A stretch of DNA of 64,000 nucleotides from positions 1 through 64,000 of the forward strand of contig JBBHKE010000773.1 in the NCBI GenBank assembly GCA_037447655.1, read 5' to 3'. The translations under genes were made by a program, and so were the position numbers. The stretch is from Zygnema cylindricum (Eukaryota; Streptophyta; Zygnematophyceae; Zygnematales; Zygnemataceae). The first letter of the stretch is position 1. Every line of letters starts with the position of its first letter. Below, one piece after another: positions 1 through 11,138 of the stretch. The notes under the pieces were generated by a model. The model was not told where the DNA came from and made no database searches. It saw only the letters and a list, made by a program, of their open reading frames with translations.

Positions 1-703
1 CGGTGTACTTTCTGTACGAACATTGTACGACATTGCCTAAATGTCGACACGTGGTATATCCAGATTCGCTCCCTTAATCCTCGGAGATGTCGCGATCCAA
101 TGCCATTCCGCCACGTGTCATCCGATGTGGCTATGATCAAAAACTGCCAAAATTCCCTTCCGCGATCTCGGCGTTTAATTTCGGCCTTCCGATTAAATTC
201 ACATTTTATCGTAGCCGTAATAAATACATGCGCGGTATTCGTTTCGGTAAAGAAATAAATACGCAGTATTCGTTTCTTATCCGTACCATAATCCGTACTT
301 TTACATTACTAGATCTATGTCTCCCGTAAAACTATTTCAGTTAAATGAACTATCCTACGTATAAATGTTTAAATAATTATCAAACCTTATATTATGTAAC
401 ACTATCTCTAGAGTTAACGGTTAGAGCTACCGGCTACCGGCGGATTACCGGCCGGCAGGTTCCAGGTTCAAATCCTGGAGATGGCACATATATTTTAGTA
501 AACATATCCTTAATTATAAATAAATTAATAATTATATCCTGTAAACCTCTGGATATCCTAGGTAGCCATGGCTCTAGCTTCCTCTCCAATTTCTCAGTGA
601 CTGCGACAAGTTTGAGAGTTGGAGAGAGAAGTTAAGGTAGATACCAAACTTCTTATTTCTATTCAGACCTAGAATATACTTTAAAAGACCATTATTTTCT
701 ACA
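1..703 (-). mobile_element. Ty1/copia 3' LTR, cut by window start
   Basis: This is the reverse-oriented LTR of a short copia derivative. Its sense start (TGTAGAAAATAATGG) is the complement of the end at 703. It is very similar to the plus-oriented LTR at 41530-42573, sharing the CACGTG motif, the tRNA-like block at about 420-486 and the CCATGG block. Open frames inside it are not genes. Confidence 0.85.
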
Positions 704-1225
704 TCTAGCATTTTCCCCCCTTTGTAAGTATTCTCCCTTAACCGTTGCTCAGCCAACAGATGCTCGTGAATGGTACCAGCTCTATAGATCTCCACTAAGG
801 TCTCCCACAACTCCTCGGCCTTAAAGATGTGGAGATGGGAGGTTGCCAAAGCTTGAGTAAGATGCCTCAGAATGAAGTGCCTAGCAGCCATGTTTGTGTA
901 CTCCTTTATTTGAATATCGTTTTCTTTGGTCTTCACGGCCGCCCCTTCGTGTGCCGTGGCGATAGGAGCAAGAGGTGCCTCCTTCCCTTTCCCTTTTTTG
1001 GGCACACTGTTGTCCCCGCTGTCTGCCTCTTTTGTTGGAGCAGATACTATTGTAGAAAGCCTCACTCCACTAAACCCAGGTGGAATTCGTTGAGATGGAC
1101 GTTTCACTTGTCCACTGAGGATACCCCAGTATCGTTTTTCACAAAAAGCCCCAACCATCATGGCTTCCCAAAAATTCAACCTAGATCCGTTAAAGATGGG
1201 CACCCTAGAGGGTGGGCCCATAACC
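704..1225 (-). pseudogene. Copia gag N-terminal fragment between two LTRs
   Basis: Minus-strand translation starting near 1245 (MGDRELQVMGPPSRVPIFNG) is a copia gag (UBN2-type) N-terminus. It includes the segment NMAARHFILRHLTQAL and ends at YKGGKMLDV, where the sequence passes directly into the LTR start at 703. Homologous gag continues past this point in the copies at 9460-9804 and 42999-43232 (KGGNMLDFCN). The rest of gag and all of pol are therefore missing, and the unit is a non-autonomous deletion derivative. The purine tract AAAGGGGGGAAAATG in gag sits exactly where a polypurine tract would be expected. Confidence 0.8.
1213..1225 (-). other. Primer binding site, half-tRNA initiator Met type
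   Basis: The element-sense sequence GGTTATGGGCCCA directly follows the LTR end (TTGCA). The plus strand reads TGGGCCCATAACC, the anticodon-arm sequence of plant initiator tRNA-Met. Copia of Drosophila and yeast Ty5 are known to prime from a cleaved half of this tRNA. Confidence 0.7.
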
Positions 1226-2233
1226 TGCAATTCTCTGTCCCCCATTTGACTGTAGAATTCAAGAAGCCTCTAGGTTGTTTTTGGTTGACCCTTCTTCAGC
1301 TAGGATCACAAATATCCAAGTATGCAAAAGAGCAATCTAACTGCACCCTTGTGTAGTCTGGACTCCCTTGAGTCCGTAGCAAAAGAAATCACTGAAAACG
1401 CCCATTTGGCAATTAATTATCAAGTGGCAAAGATGCCAAAATATATACCAGCTCATTTTGAGAGAGGCGGCTACCTCCTAAATCTCCTAAGTCATAAACC
1501 CCTCTCACAACCCCTATCTTTTGATGTACAAACTAATCAAAGAACTGTAAAGTACAGAAAGGTACTGTGGCCGGTGTACTTTCTGTACGGTATCTTTACG
1601 ACTTGGCCATTTAGTGGACGCCTGTCTCTTCCAGACTTGCCCTCATGCTCTCCGGGATTCCCGCTTTTTAAATGTTATCTTGCCTCGTAGCGCCAGGTCA
1701 TGTCACGCTCGAAAAACGCCAAAGCGCCTATTCCGCGATCTTGGCGATGATGCCCGCGGTCGGATCCAAAACGACTTTGAACGTCAGCCGTTGAAAATCA
1801 ATGTCTGGTATATTTGTTTCATGCATTTTCACGTTCGCACTATAAAGCGATTTGTTTCTATGTTACTTATCCGTAGTTCTTATAAATCGGAATAGTGAAC
1901 TCTGACATGTTTAAATACTTATCATACCCTATGTACTCTAACGGACTTCAATAACAGACCGGCTAAGGCTGATGGCTACGCCTCGCCCTGCCGGTCGGAG
2001 GTTCGAATCCTACCGGACTCAACCTTTTTGGTAGAAGTGACTTATGTCACTTTATTGACTTGCCTAAGGTGCCAAGGCAGCCATGGCTCCACCACCCTCC
2101 CTCACTTTCGGTGACTACGACAAGTATGGGGGATATACGGGAGAGGTGGAGGCAGACTGCCTATGTTTTTCTTTTATGTTTCCACTAAGTTATTGAGACC
2201 TAGAAAATCATTTATTGCTTTAATATTTCAACA
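1226..2233 (-). mobile_element. Ty1/copia 5' LTR (complete)
   Basis: TG...CA bounded, 1008 bp, reverse oriented (sense start TGTTGAAATATTAAAG at 2233). It contains the hairpin GGACTC-CCTT-GAGTCC at 1360-1375, the conserved GCAAAAGAAATCACTGA block, and the tRNA-like block at 1957-2012. Confidence 0.85.
1957..2012 (+). other. tRNA-like module in LTR (antisense to element)
   Basis: A 7-bp stem GACCGGC/GCCGGTC (1957-1963 with 1990-1996) is followed by a T-arm-like GGAGG-TTCGAAT-CCTAC containing a good B-box (GGTTCGAATCC). No matching acceptor stem is visible, so it is tRNA-like rather than a tRNA gene. Confidence 0.5.
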
Positions 2234-2239
2234 ATTGGC

Positions 2240-3097
2240 AGCCTATGTAAAGCCCCAAGGATAATTTATGCTCCTTTTTTCCCAATTAAAAAGCGCCACC
2301 CTGGCAAAGAAGTATTGCTACCACCCTTACCCTTGTGAGGACTCGACTCCCCTGAGCCAAACGCAAAACGAATCACTGAATTTCCTCCCTTGGGCAGTAA
2401 GTTATGGCTGGTCATAGATGACCTTTATAGTTACAAGCTCTTTGAGAGAGTACCTAAATTCTACTAAGTCCTGGTCTGCCTACTCACTACTACCTACTAC
2501 TAAACCCTAGTCCAATAGGAAAGAGGAACACTGTATAGTACAAGAAAGTACAATGGTCGATGTACTTATTGTGCGGTCGTTGCACGACATGGCCTTCAAG
2601 GTCACGCCTGTCGAATCGTCAGCCATGGTTCCTCCTCCCATCTTCTCCGGTATCGAATAATGTGGCACCACGTGGCATCGCGTGACGCTATCTTTAAAGG
2701 CCGCCAGAAAAGTCATTCCGGGTAGCGGCTGCAACGATGGTCGTCCGATCAAATATATTTAGACGGTTCGGATTCGCTTTAGTGCATGAAATGTTTTATA
2801 TGCTCCTCGTTGTCAGTTTGGTGTTAATTAGCCGTCGGGTTACTGTTTAAGTATTTATGAAATGTGTTAAGTGTATCGTTTCATTAATGACTTAATAGTT
2901 AAGGCACCAGGCTTTATGGAGTAAGTAGGTCGCAAATTCAAATTCGGGCTTAAGCAACATTTTGGTAAAATGCCCTCTACTTCACTCTGCCGCCTTCTAA
3001 ATAAGGTGGCAGCCATGGCGTGCCTTTGATCCTCTCCAACTCTCTTTAAAGTCTAACTAAAATAGAGAAGTGAACTATTAATTACCTCTTTTCAACA
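2240..3097 (-). mobile_element. Ty1/copia LTR, truncated or solo
   Basis: Reverse-oriented LTR ending TTTTCAACA at 3097, with the hairpin GACTC-CCCT-GAGCC at 2345-2358 and a CCACGTGGC motif near 2668. It abuts a plus-oriented pol remnant, so it is not that element's own LTR. A solo LTR or the product of rearrangement is likely. Confidence 0.7.
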
Positions 3098-6065
3098 AGT
3101 CTTAGTCTACATGCACTGGCTACTGGAACTGACAGGCGAAAGCGTACTGAGCAGAAAGGGAGAAATCCTTATCAGAACTTTGCACGAAGAGGATGAGGAA
3201 GTGATGAAACACGTAATGAGTAGAAAGGGAAAAATCCCTATCATAACTTTGCACGGAAAAGGTGAGGAAGTTATAAAACTGATCGAGAGGGGAGATGAGC
3301 TCCGAGAAGTGGTTTGTGTCATTTCTGTAAAAAACCAAAGCAGTACATGGCGGAGTGTACTAAGATTGTAGAATTAAAAATCAAGGATGGTCAAGGGACA
3401 TCAAATGAGGGAAGGAAGAAAAAATCTTTCCAAACACAGGTGCACGGAGAGCAAGAGGGAGAGGAATCACAATCTGAGGAGTTGGAGGAGCTTCTTCTCA
3501 ATGAAAGCCTTGAAAAGAAGGAGAAACATAAGGATATCCCACGCAGGAAAAAATGTGCATTTGGAGGTATGGGGGAAAAATCGGAGGAAGGATGGATCAT
3601 TGATTCAAGAGCATCTAGGCTTATGTGCAAAGATAAAAGGTGGCTTAGAAAGATGAGGAAGATTCAAACTGTTGAGATAGAATATGGAGATGGTAAAGTT
3701 GTGACCACAAATCTTGTAGGCTCGGTAGATCTAAAGGTCTTAGTTGAAGGAAAAGTCTCTAGTGTTGCACTTTTTGATGCATTTTATATACCTCAGCTTA
3801 GCAAGAATCTGATCTCTATAGTTCTTCTAGATGAAAAAAAAAAATCACAAGAACTAAAAAATTAATGTTCACAACAAGCTTTGATAATGAGGTATATTTT
3901 GTCAATGAAAACGGTAGTCAAGGGATGTTTACAATTGTACATTGTAATGAAAAGAAAAGTGTTCTCTACTCCTATGTACGTGATTTAATGTTGTGGCATA
4001 AAAGGATGGGACATATGCATCTACATAGACTAAAAAGATAAAAAAGAAAGGATAGTGGATGGGATCAAGTTTGAGGATTCGGATTAGATGATTGTAGTGG
4101 ATGCGTATAAGAGAAGATCCACGAACTTCCTTTTGCAAAGGCTGCCAGTTTCAGGAGAGAAAAGATACTTGAGCTGGTTCACAGAGATATGTGGTGGCCA
4201 CCAAGATGTCCCTAACACGAAGGAAAAAGGTGTATGTCAACCATCTTCAATGATTGGTCCTGATATACCAAGGTATGCTTTCTAAGAACCAAATCAAAAG
4301 TATTATAAATGTGAAGATGGACCCTAATGATAAATGAGGGGAGCTAGAAAGTTACCCAAAAAAAACCCAAGGGTGCCCTCAATACCAGCATCAGAGTTTA
4401 AAAAAGGAAGGAGAAGTAGCAAACAAATTCAAGAGAGATAGGTAAACGCTAAGTTAACAAAACTGTCTCATCTTGAAGAGCCTAACATGTACTTGGAAGC
4501 CATTAACAACTCAAAAGGGGAGAGATGGACGACTGCTATCAATGAGGAAATGAGTTCCAGTATGGAGGCAAACACTTCGGAGTTAGTGGACTGTCCCCTT
4601 GATAGGAAACGAATCGGCTGCAAATGGGCTTTTAAACTAAAACTGAATCCAGACAACTCCATAGAACACTATAAAGCTAGGCTGGTAACAAAATTGTATA
4701 CACAAAAGGAGGGAATTTATTATGAAGAAAAATTTGCACCGCTAGTAAGGTTCCCCTCAATTAAAATTCTCCTAAGTGTAGCAGCAGCGAAAGACATAGA
4801 GATCCAACAGATGGATATAAAAACAACCTTTTTAAATGTTGAAATAGAAGAAGAAATATTTATGAAACAACTTGAGGGGTTCATATAGAAAGGGGAAGAG
4901 AACAAGGTGTGCCTATTGATTAAATCTCTAAACGGTCTTAAGTAAGCATCGCGGTAACGGAATATAAAACTGGATGAGTTTTTTACGTGTTTGGTATATA
5001 TCTGATCAGCTTGGATCACTCCATTAATTTAAAGATGAAAATGGAGTCATTTTCATTGCTATCTATGTAGATGATTTGTTGGTTCTGAGCAAACCCATTA
5101 CTAAGATAAATCAGTTGAAAAGAAGGTTGAGTAGTAGATTTGACATGAAAGATTTAGGCGAGGCTAAAAACATCCTTAGAATATAAATAGAAAGAGATAG
5201 AGACACGATAATAATTAGACTAACTCAAAAAGAAATGATAGGGAACACTCACCGAAACTCTAAATGGATCAAGAAATAGTTGTACCAATCTAATGGAGCT
5301 CAAAAAGGATAGTGAAGGAAATGTTGAAGGAGGGGCAATAGTTCTAGATGATAAGATCAGTCTAGAGGAACACAAACTCATGCAAAATATCCCTTATAGA
5401 CAGATTGTACGGGGTTTAATTTGCTTTATGAACTATACCTGACATGATATAGCAACTGCAGTTGGTGTCTCCAGTATGAGTCTCAATCACCCCACGAAAA
5501 ATGACTAGGACGCAGCTAAAAGGGTGATGAGATATCTTGTGGGAACAAGGGAATTGTGGTTGAAATTGGGCAGAGATAATACTAACATCACCACTTGGAG
5601 TGATGTCAGTTATAGGGATATGCTTGTGAGAGGGTCAACGTCTAGGCATGTCTTGAAAATTGGCTTGGGCGCTTGCGTTGGAGTAACAAGCATCAAAAGG
5701 TTGTTGCTCAATCCACAATGGAGGTTGAGTACATGGCCTCCTTTGCACCAATGAAGGAATTGAGGTGGGTAGAGTCTTTGTTGCAATAGTTGAGTTTTAT
5801 GAAGAGTGGTCTCCAAAAAATTTGTGATAATCAGACAACAATAACAATTGTTACCAATCCAACACATCACTTTAAAGCTAAACACATAGATATAAAACTT
5901 GGCTTTGTGAGAGAAAAAGTAGAAGATAAAACCATTAAACTAACTTAGAGACCACATAGAGAAATGATAGCAAGTATAATGACAAAGTCTATCCCATCTC
6001 CCAAATTAGTTTATCGCAGAAAGGTTTGTGGTCTAATGGAGAGAGAAAGCTAAACTTAAAGAAAG
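3098..6065 (+). pseudogene. Decayed Ty1/copia gag-pol remnant
   Basis: Plus-strand pieces in order: gag zinc knuckle (CHFCKKPKQYMAEC near 3316, with the His of CX2CX4HX4C changed to Gln); protease region with DSR in place of DSG (WIIDSRAS, about 3595); little recognisable integrase; RT N-terminus at 4487-4888 (WTTAINEEM, GCKWAFK); RT catalytic AIYVDDLLVLS near 5057-5090, intact; RNase H region at 5524-5950. Many frameshifts and stops separate these pieces. The 3' end is a purine stretch followed by an LTR start (TGCTGAAAATG) at 6066. It cannot encode a working polyprotein. Confidence 0.85.
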
Positions 6066-6350
6066 TGCTGAAAATGATCATTTAAATCTTATCTCTCTCC
6101 TCTCAATATTTTTAATGAACTTCGATATGTCAAACTCTACAAGAGAGAGTGAAAGAAAGAGAAAGCCATGGCTGCCTCTCACGTAGCCAAAAGGATACAC
6201 TAAGGTAGAGAGAGAGACATGATAAGCCTTAGACAAGAAGGGTGGACTAGTCAGGATTTGATCGTAACCCTACAAAGTCCTATAGTAGCATGCATTGTCT
6301 CATTCCGTAACCAGTTGATGTAGAAGAATTCGATTCACACATAAGGTGTT
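6066..6350 (+). mobile_element. First half of interrupted plus-strand copia LTR
   Basis: LTR start TGCTGAAAATGATC follows the purine tract of the preceding pol remnant. CCATGG (about 6167) and the B-box-like block near 6258-6280 appear in the order expected for a plus LTR. Another copia element is inserted at 6357, and the remainder of this LTR resumes at 11139. Confidence 0.75.
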
Positions 6351-6356
6351 ATTTCG

Positions 6357-7249
6357 TAAAATTATGTGACCTCCATTGGCCCACAGAATGTTCAACCTAC
6401 ATGAAGCCTCTAAGGTAATATTTTCCCTTTTGACTTTCCCACTGAATAAGTGCCACCCAAGAACACAATTATTCTGATATCCTTCACCCCTATGAAGGCC
6501 CGACTCCCCTGAGCCGAACGCAAAAAAATCATTAGATTTGCTCCCCTGAGCAGTAAGTTATGGCCGGCCAAAGATGGCCTATTAATACAAAAGGTCTCTC
6601 ATAGAGAGGTGCCTCAAAAAATGTCTAAGTCGTAATTCCCTCTTTGAAGCCCCTACTACTACTTTACTCAGCCAATCACAAGAAGTACAGCTGCAGCGGT
6701 ACTTCTTCTACGGCCATGGTACGACATGGTTGTCCCGCTGACGACTGTTAGTTCTTGAGCCATGGTCGCTTTTCCCTTAATACTCACCGTCCACTCATGG
6801 CTTGCCACGTGTCAACCACCAACATTAGCTCACAAACCGCCAAATGACCACTCTGGTTCGTCGGCCTCACTGTGAGCCATCCGATCTAAAGTCAGCAATT
6901 AATCGCGTCAGTTTAAATTCAAGGTCGTTTCGTTTCGTATTCCGTGAAATAGAGTATGTAGATTGGAACCCTCTTTAAATACGAATCACACCCAATATAT
7001 GTAACGTTTCATCAACACCAAACAGATAAGGCTAAAGACTACATGCTAGGTGGTGATTGTAAAGGGACTAGGATCAATTCCTAGTGGGGTCACGAATTCA
7101 TTTTGTTAATTACTCCTTTCTCTCTCTCTCTCTTTAGTCTGCACTTTGTTTGCTAAGGAGACAGCCATGGTGGCTCTCCGCCTAACTCTCTTTCTCCTAT
7201 CTAGAGTCTTTGAAATAAACTATTGACCTGAGAATTACTTTTTCAGCAC
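6357..7249 (-). repeat. 3' LTR of the 6357-11133 element
   Basis: 893 bp, ending TTTTCAGCA (sense TGCTGAAAA). The conserved hairpin at 6502-6515 reads GACTC-CCCT-GAGCC. CCACGTGTC lies near 6809, and a T-arm-like ACTAGGATCAATTCCTAGT near 7060. Confidence 0.85.
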
Positions 7250-10176
7250 TCCCTTTAATTCTTAGTCATTTTTAAGTTTCAATCCATAATTTTCTCTACA
7301 AAACAACAATTTTGGAGAAAACACAGATTTCATCATCATATCCCCCACCATATCCCGATAGATGGCGTCACTCCAAGTGGTGTAGTCATCATTTCTCTCG
7401 CCCGAATGCAACCATAGATCTCTCGTTCTTACCAGGTATATCATTAATCTTTTCTAGATTCCTACTTATAACTCCTACAGCTGCCGCTATGTCTAGATGG
7501 GTACAATTCATTAAGTCAATTAAACTCCCTACGATCTGTCTATAGGGAATGTGTTTTGTGAACTCTTTCGCTTCTTCATCCATTTGATCTAGGAATACCA
7601 TTCCTCCCTCTAAGCTCTCCTCATACGCCTTTTTTAAGTCTATTGGAGTAGAGCAACTGTTGGCTTTCTCTACCTTAAACCTCTTTCAACATGTTTCTTA
7701 TTTCTTCTTTCTGAGTCAGTTTTATCATTCTCTTTTCTCTATGTCTATCTATTTGAAATCCTAAATGTAGCTACTCCTAGATCATTCATATCAAATTCAC
7801 TCTTCAAATCCTTTTTCAACTTATAGATCTTCTCAATTGATTTACCCAAGACTAATCGATTATCAACATAGATTGCACCAAAAATACACCATTCTCATCA
7901 TCAAACAAATAGATAGAATGGTCTCAGCTAATTCGGATATATCCAAGGTTAGTCAAGAACTCATCCAACTTGACGTTCCATTTTTGTTGCGCGTGCTTAA
8001 GTACATACAACGACTTGATCAATTTGCACACCTTACCCTCTTGTCCATTCTCCACAAAACCTTTTGGTTGCTTCATGTTTTCTTCTTGTTGAACATTCAT
8101 GTTTTCGGGTGCTACCAGACTACGAAGAATTCTCACTACAGAAGCGAAGATCTCCTCGTAATCTTTCCCCTCTTTTTGTTTTTCTTGGAGTCTTTTACTG
8201 CTCCTTTTTCCTCCCTCGAGTTCAGTTGCTGGTATTGATTGTATCCTCGGATTATTCTTTGGATGCTCCTCAAATCCCTTATCCTTAGAGGCCAGTGCAG
8301 TTGCTTCTTCTCCCCTCTCGTCCGACATGGGAGGAATCTCTTTTTCCACTTTAGATTTTCTTTTAGTTCTACCTGCATTGTCTTGATGAGTTGTCTCCCC
8401 CGTTACATCTTCTAATTCGAAGTCATGGTCGGTTTCAAATTTGATTTTTACAATTATGTTGTATTTAATGAGATCTACAGATTTTCCTTCATCCATTACA
8501 ACTAGATGATTTACCAAGATTATATCTTTCTCGTCAAGATCATAGACTCTATATCCCTTTACCTCCTCATCATATCCCACTAAGTATCCAGGTTTACCTT
8601 TTGTATCCACTCTATTTGCAAAAAAATAGAAAACACCCTTCTTTTAATTGCTTAAGACAATCCGTAACATGTCTTGGCTTCCCTTTTCAGCTATGAAATG
8701 AACCTCATTTTCAAAGCTAGTTGTGAACACACCTTTTCTAGTTTTTGTCTCAAATTCCTTGTCATCTAACACCGATGTAGATATCAGATTTTTGTTTAAT
8801 TGAGGAATATACAAAACATCTGACAAGGTCAACATGGATACCTTTGCATCCACTAAGACCTTAAGGTCTACCGATCCCACTAAGCTAGTGGTGAGAATTC
8901 TCCCATCCCCGTACTCTATCTCTACGGTTGTAATTTTTCTCAGTTTTATAAACCAGTTTCTATCTCTACATATATGCATGGATGCTCCTGAGATAATGAT
9001 CCACCCATCCTCGGGTGTCTCTTTCATACCTTCGAAGGCACACTTTTGCCTTCTTTGATTTTTTGTCTCCATGTCCTTTCTTTTCTTGTTTTTCATCCAA
9101 GAGATGCTCATCGTCGAATGTCTTCTCCTCGTCTCCACCGACTTATGTTGCCACAAATGTCTTCTTTTCCCTCCTTGATTGGAATTCGCATGTCCATCTT
9201 TTATTCGTAGCACCGCCAATCTGGTGTAATCTGACATGTAATGCCCGAGTTTCTTGCAAAAATGACATAATCCCTTTGGAGAACCCTCTACGGGTCCCTC
9301 AGATTGTCTTTCTCTTCCTCCTCCACCGAAAGGCTTGTAAGGTTTCTTTCTATTTCGATTCTTCCAATCTGTCCCTGCAACAGGTGCTTGAATACTAGGA
9401 TTTCCTCGACGAAGTTCCATAGTATTCTCCCGGACCAAGATCATCCCAACAACTGAATTCTAAATCCATCGGTTGTCACGTGATTCTTGAACCTGGTTTA
9501 CAATATTTTCATAGTCATGTGGAAGTTTCATGATAAGAGTATCAACTTTATGTTTTTCTGTCTCTATCTTTCCTGCACTCTCAAGTTCAACATAAAATTC
9601 AGCAAGATCATTACAAAAATCTAGCATGTTTCCACCTTTAAAAACATAGGCTTCTATTTTATGGTCCGTTAGTTGTTGTTCTTGGATAGTTCCACTCTTA
9701 TATAGGCTCACTAGAGACTTCCAGACTTCTGCAAACTTAGTTTGATTCAAAAGGGGAAGAGCAATCGCTTGTGTGAGATTTCTCAAAATGACATGTTTGG
9801 CCACTTCATTTTTGTAGTGCCAAACCTCTTAATCATTCTCCTTTGTTTTCTGGTGTTATTACTACTCTAGTTGTTGCTCCTCCAGTTGCCGCAAGTATGG
9901 ATTTCTTCCTCCTTTTCTCTCCACCCATGATGATGGTTTTTTCATCGTCCTCAACTTCCTTTGAGGCTCTAAGCACTCCTCTACCTAGTCCAGATGCTCC
10001 TAGAAATGGGGATCCTCCGAAACCTGGTGGGGTTCTAATGCTCGGTGCAGGAAACCTCACATACCCCAATACTATCCCCCAAAGGTGTTTTTCAATTAAA
10101 GAACCTCTCATCATTTTCTTAATAAATAAACCATTTTTCCTCGAAAATAGGCACCCTAGAGTGTGGGCCCGTATCT
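7250..10176 (-). pseudogene. Decayed copia gag-pol, integrase deleted
   Basis: Read on the minus strand from 10176 down: gag N-terminus (9833-10204); gag core (9460-9804, KHVILRNLTQAIA, KGGNMLDFCNDL); zinc knuckle CHFCKKLGHYMSDY with its last Cys changed, plus the protease-like segment (8644-9444, GWIISGASMHIC, where Asp of DSG is lost). The sequence then jumps to the post-integrase segment KGKPGYLVGYDEEVKGYRVYDL (8610), so the whole integrase core is missing. A broken RT (8000-8300) and the RT/RNase H end (7262-7601) follow. A PPT-like AAAGGGAG precedes the 3' LTR. Confidence 0.85.
10164..10176 (-). other. Primer binding site (half-tRNA iMet type, one or two changes)
   Basis: The plus strand reads TGGGCCCGTATCT immediately left of the LTR start TGTAG at 10177. 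It is the same site as at 1213-1225 with the central CATAA altered to CGTAT. Confidence 0.55.
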
Positions 10177-11133
10177 TGTAGTTTTGTGACCTCCATAGGC
10201 CCACAGAATGTTCAGCCTATATGAATCTCTAAGATAATATTTGCCCTTTTGACTTTCCCATTGAATAAGTGATGCCCAAGCACACTTGTATTCTGACCAC
10301 CTTCACCCATGTGAAGGCCCGGCTCCCATGAGCCGAACGCAAAAAGAATCACTGGATTTGCTCCCAATCACTGGATTTTATCCCCTGAGCGGTAAGATAT
10401 GGTCGGCCAAAGATGGCCTATAATTACAAAAGTTATGGCCGGCCAAAAATGGCCTATAAATATAAAAGTTCTCTGTGAGAGAGGTGCCTCAAAAAATGTC
10501 TAAGTCATAATTCCCTCTTTGAAGCCCCTACTACTACTGTACTCAACCAATCACAAGAATGTAAAGTACAAGAAGTACAGTTGCCGCGGTCCTTGTACGG
10601 CAATAGTACGGCATTGCCGACCCGCTGACGCCTGTCAGTTCCTGATCCATGGTCGCTCTTCCTCTAATATTTGTCGTCCACTCATGGCTTGCCACGTGTC
10701 AACCGCTGACATTAGCTCACAAACCGCCGAATGACCACTCCGGTGCGTCGGCTCCACTGTGAGCCGTCGGATCTGAAGTCTGCATTTAATCGCGTCTGTT
10801 TAAATTCAACGTCGTTTCGTTTCGTAATCCGTGAAATGGTGTATATAGATTGATGTCATCTTTAAATACGAATTAGACCCAATATAAATAACGTTTCATA
10901 AAGACCTATCCGATAAGTCTGACGACTATCTGATAGGTGGTGTTTGTGAAGTGACTACGATCAAGTCCTAGTGGGGTTTGGAATTCCTTTTGTTAATTAC
11001 TCCTTTCTCTCTCTCTCTCTAGTCTACACCTTGTTTGCTAAGGAGAGAGCCATGGTGGCTCACCACCTAACTCTCTCTCTCCTATCTAGATTATAGGAAA
11101 TAAACTAGTGACTTGAGAATTACTTTTTCAACA
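10177..11133 (-). repeat. 5' LTR of the 6357-11133 element
   Basis: 957 bp, TG...CA. The hairpin at 10321-10334 reads GGCTC-CCAT-GAGCC, a compensatory version of GACTC/GAGTC in other copies. CCACGTGTC lies near 10692. Confidence 0.85.
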
Positions 11134-11138
11134 ATTCG

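Larger units (their letters stand above)
6357..11133 (-). mobile_element. Complete minus-strand Ty1/copia element, internally deleted
   Basis: This 4777-bp element has two LTRs (6357-7249 and 10177-11133), an interior of decayed gag-pol, and a flanking repeat atttcg (6351-6356) / attcg (11134-11138). It lies inside the LTR of the older plus-strand copy, so it is the younger insertion. The terminal TG at 6357 has decayed to TA. The two LTRs have diverged visibly, so the insertion is not recent. Confidence 0.85.

Noticed and set aside
420-486. tRNA gene suggested by a clean T-arm CCAGG-TTCAAAT-CCTGG
   Set aside because: No acceptor stem pairing and no proper D or anticodon arm; the same block recurs inside every LTR, so it is part of the element rather than a tRNA gene.
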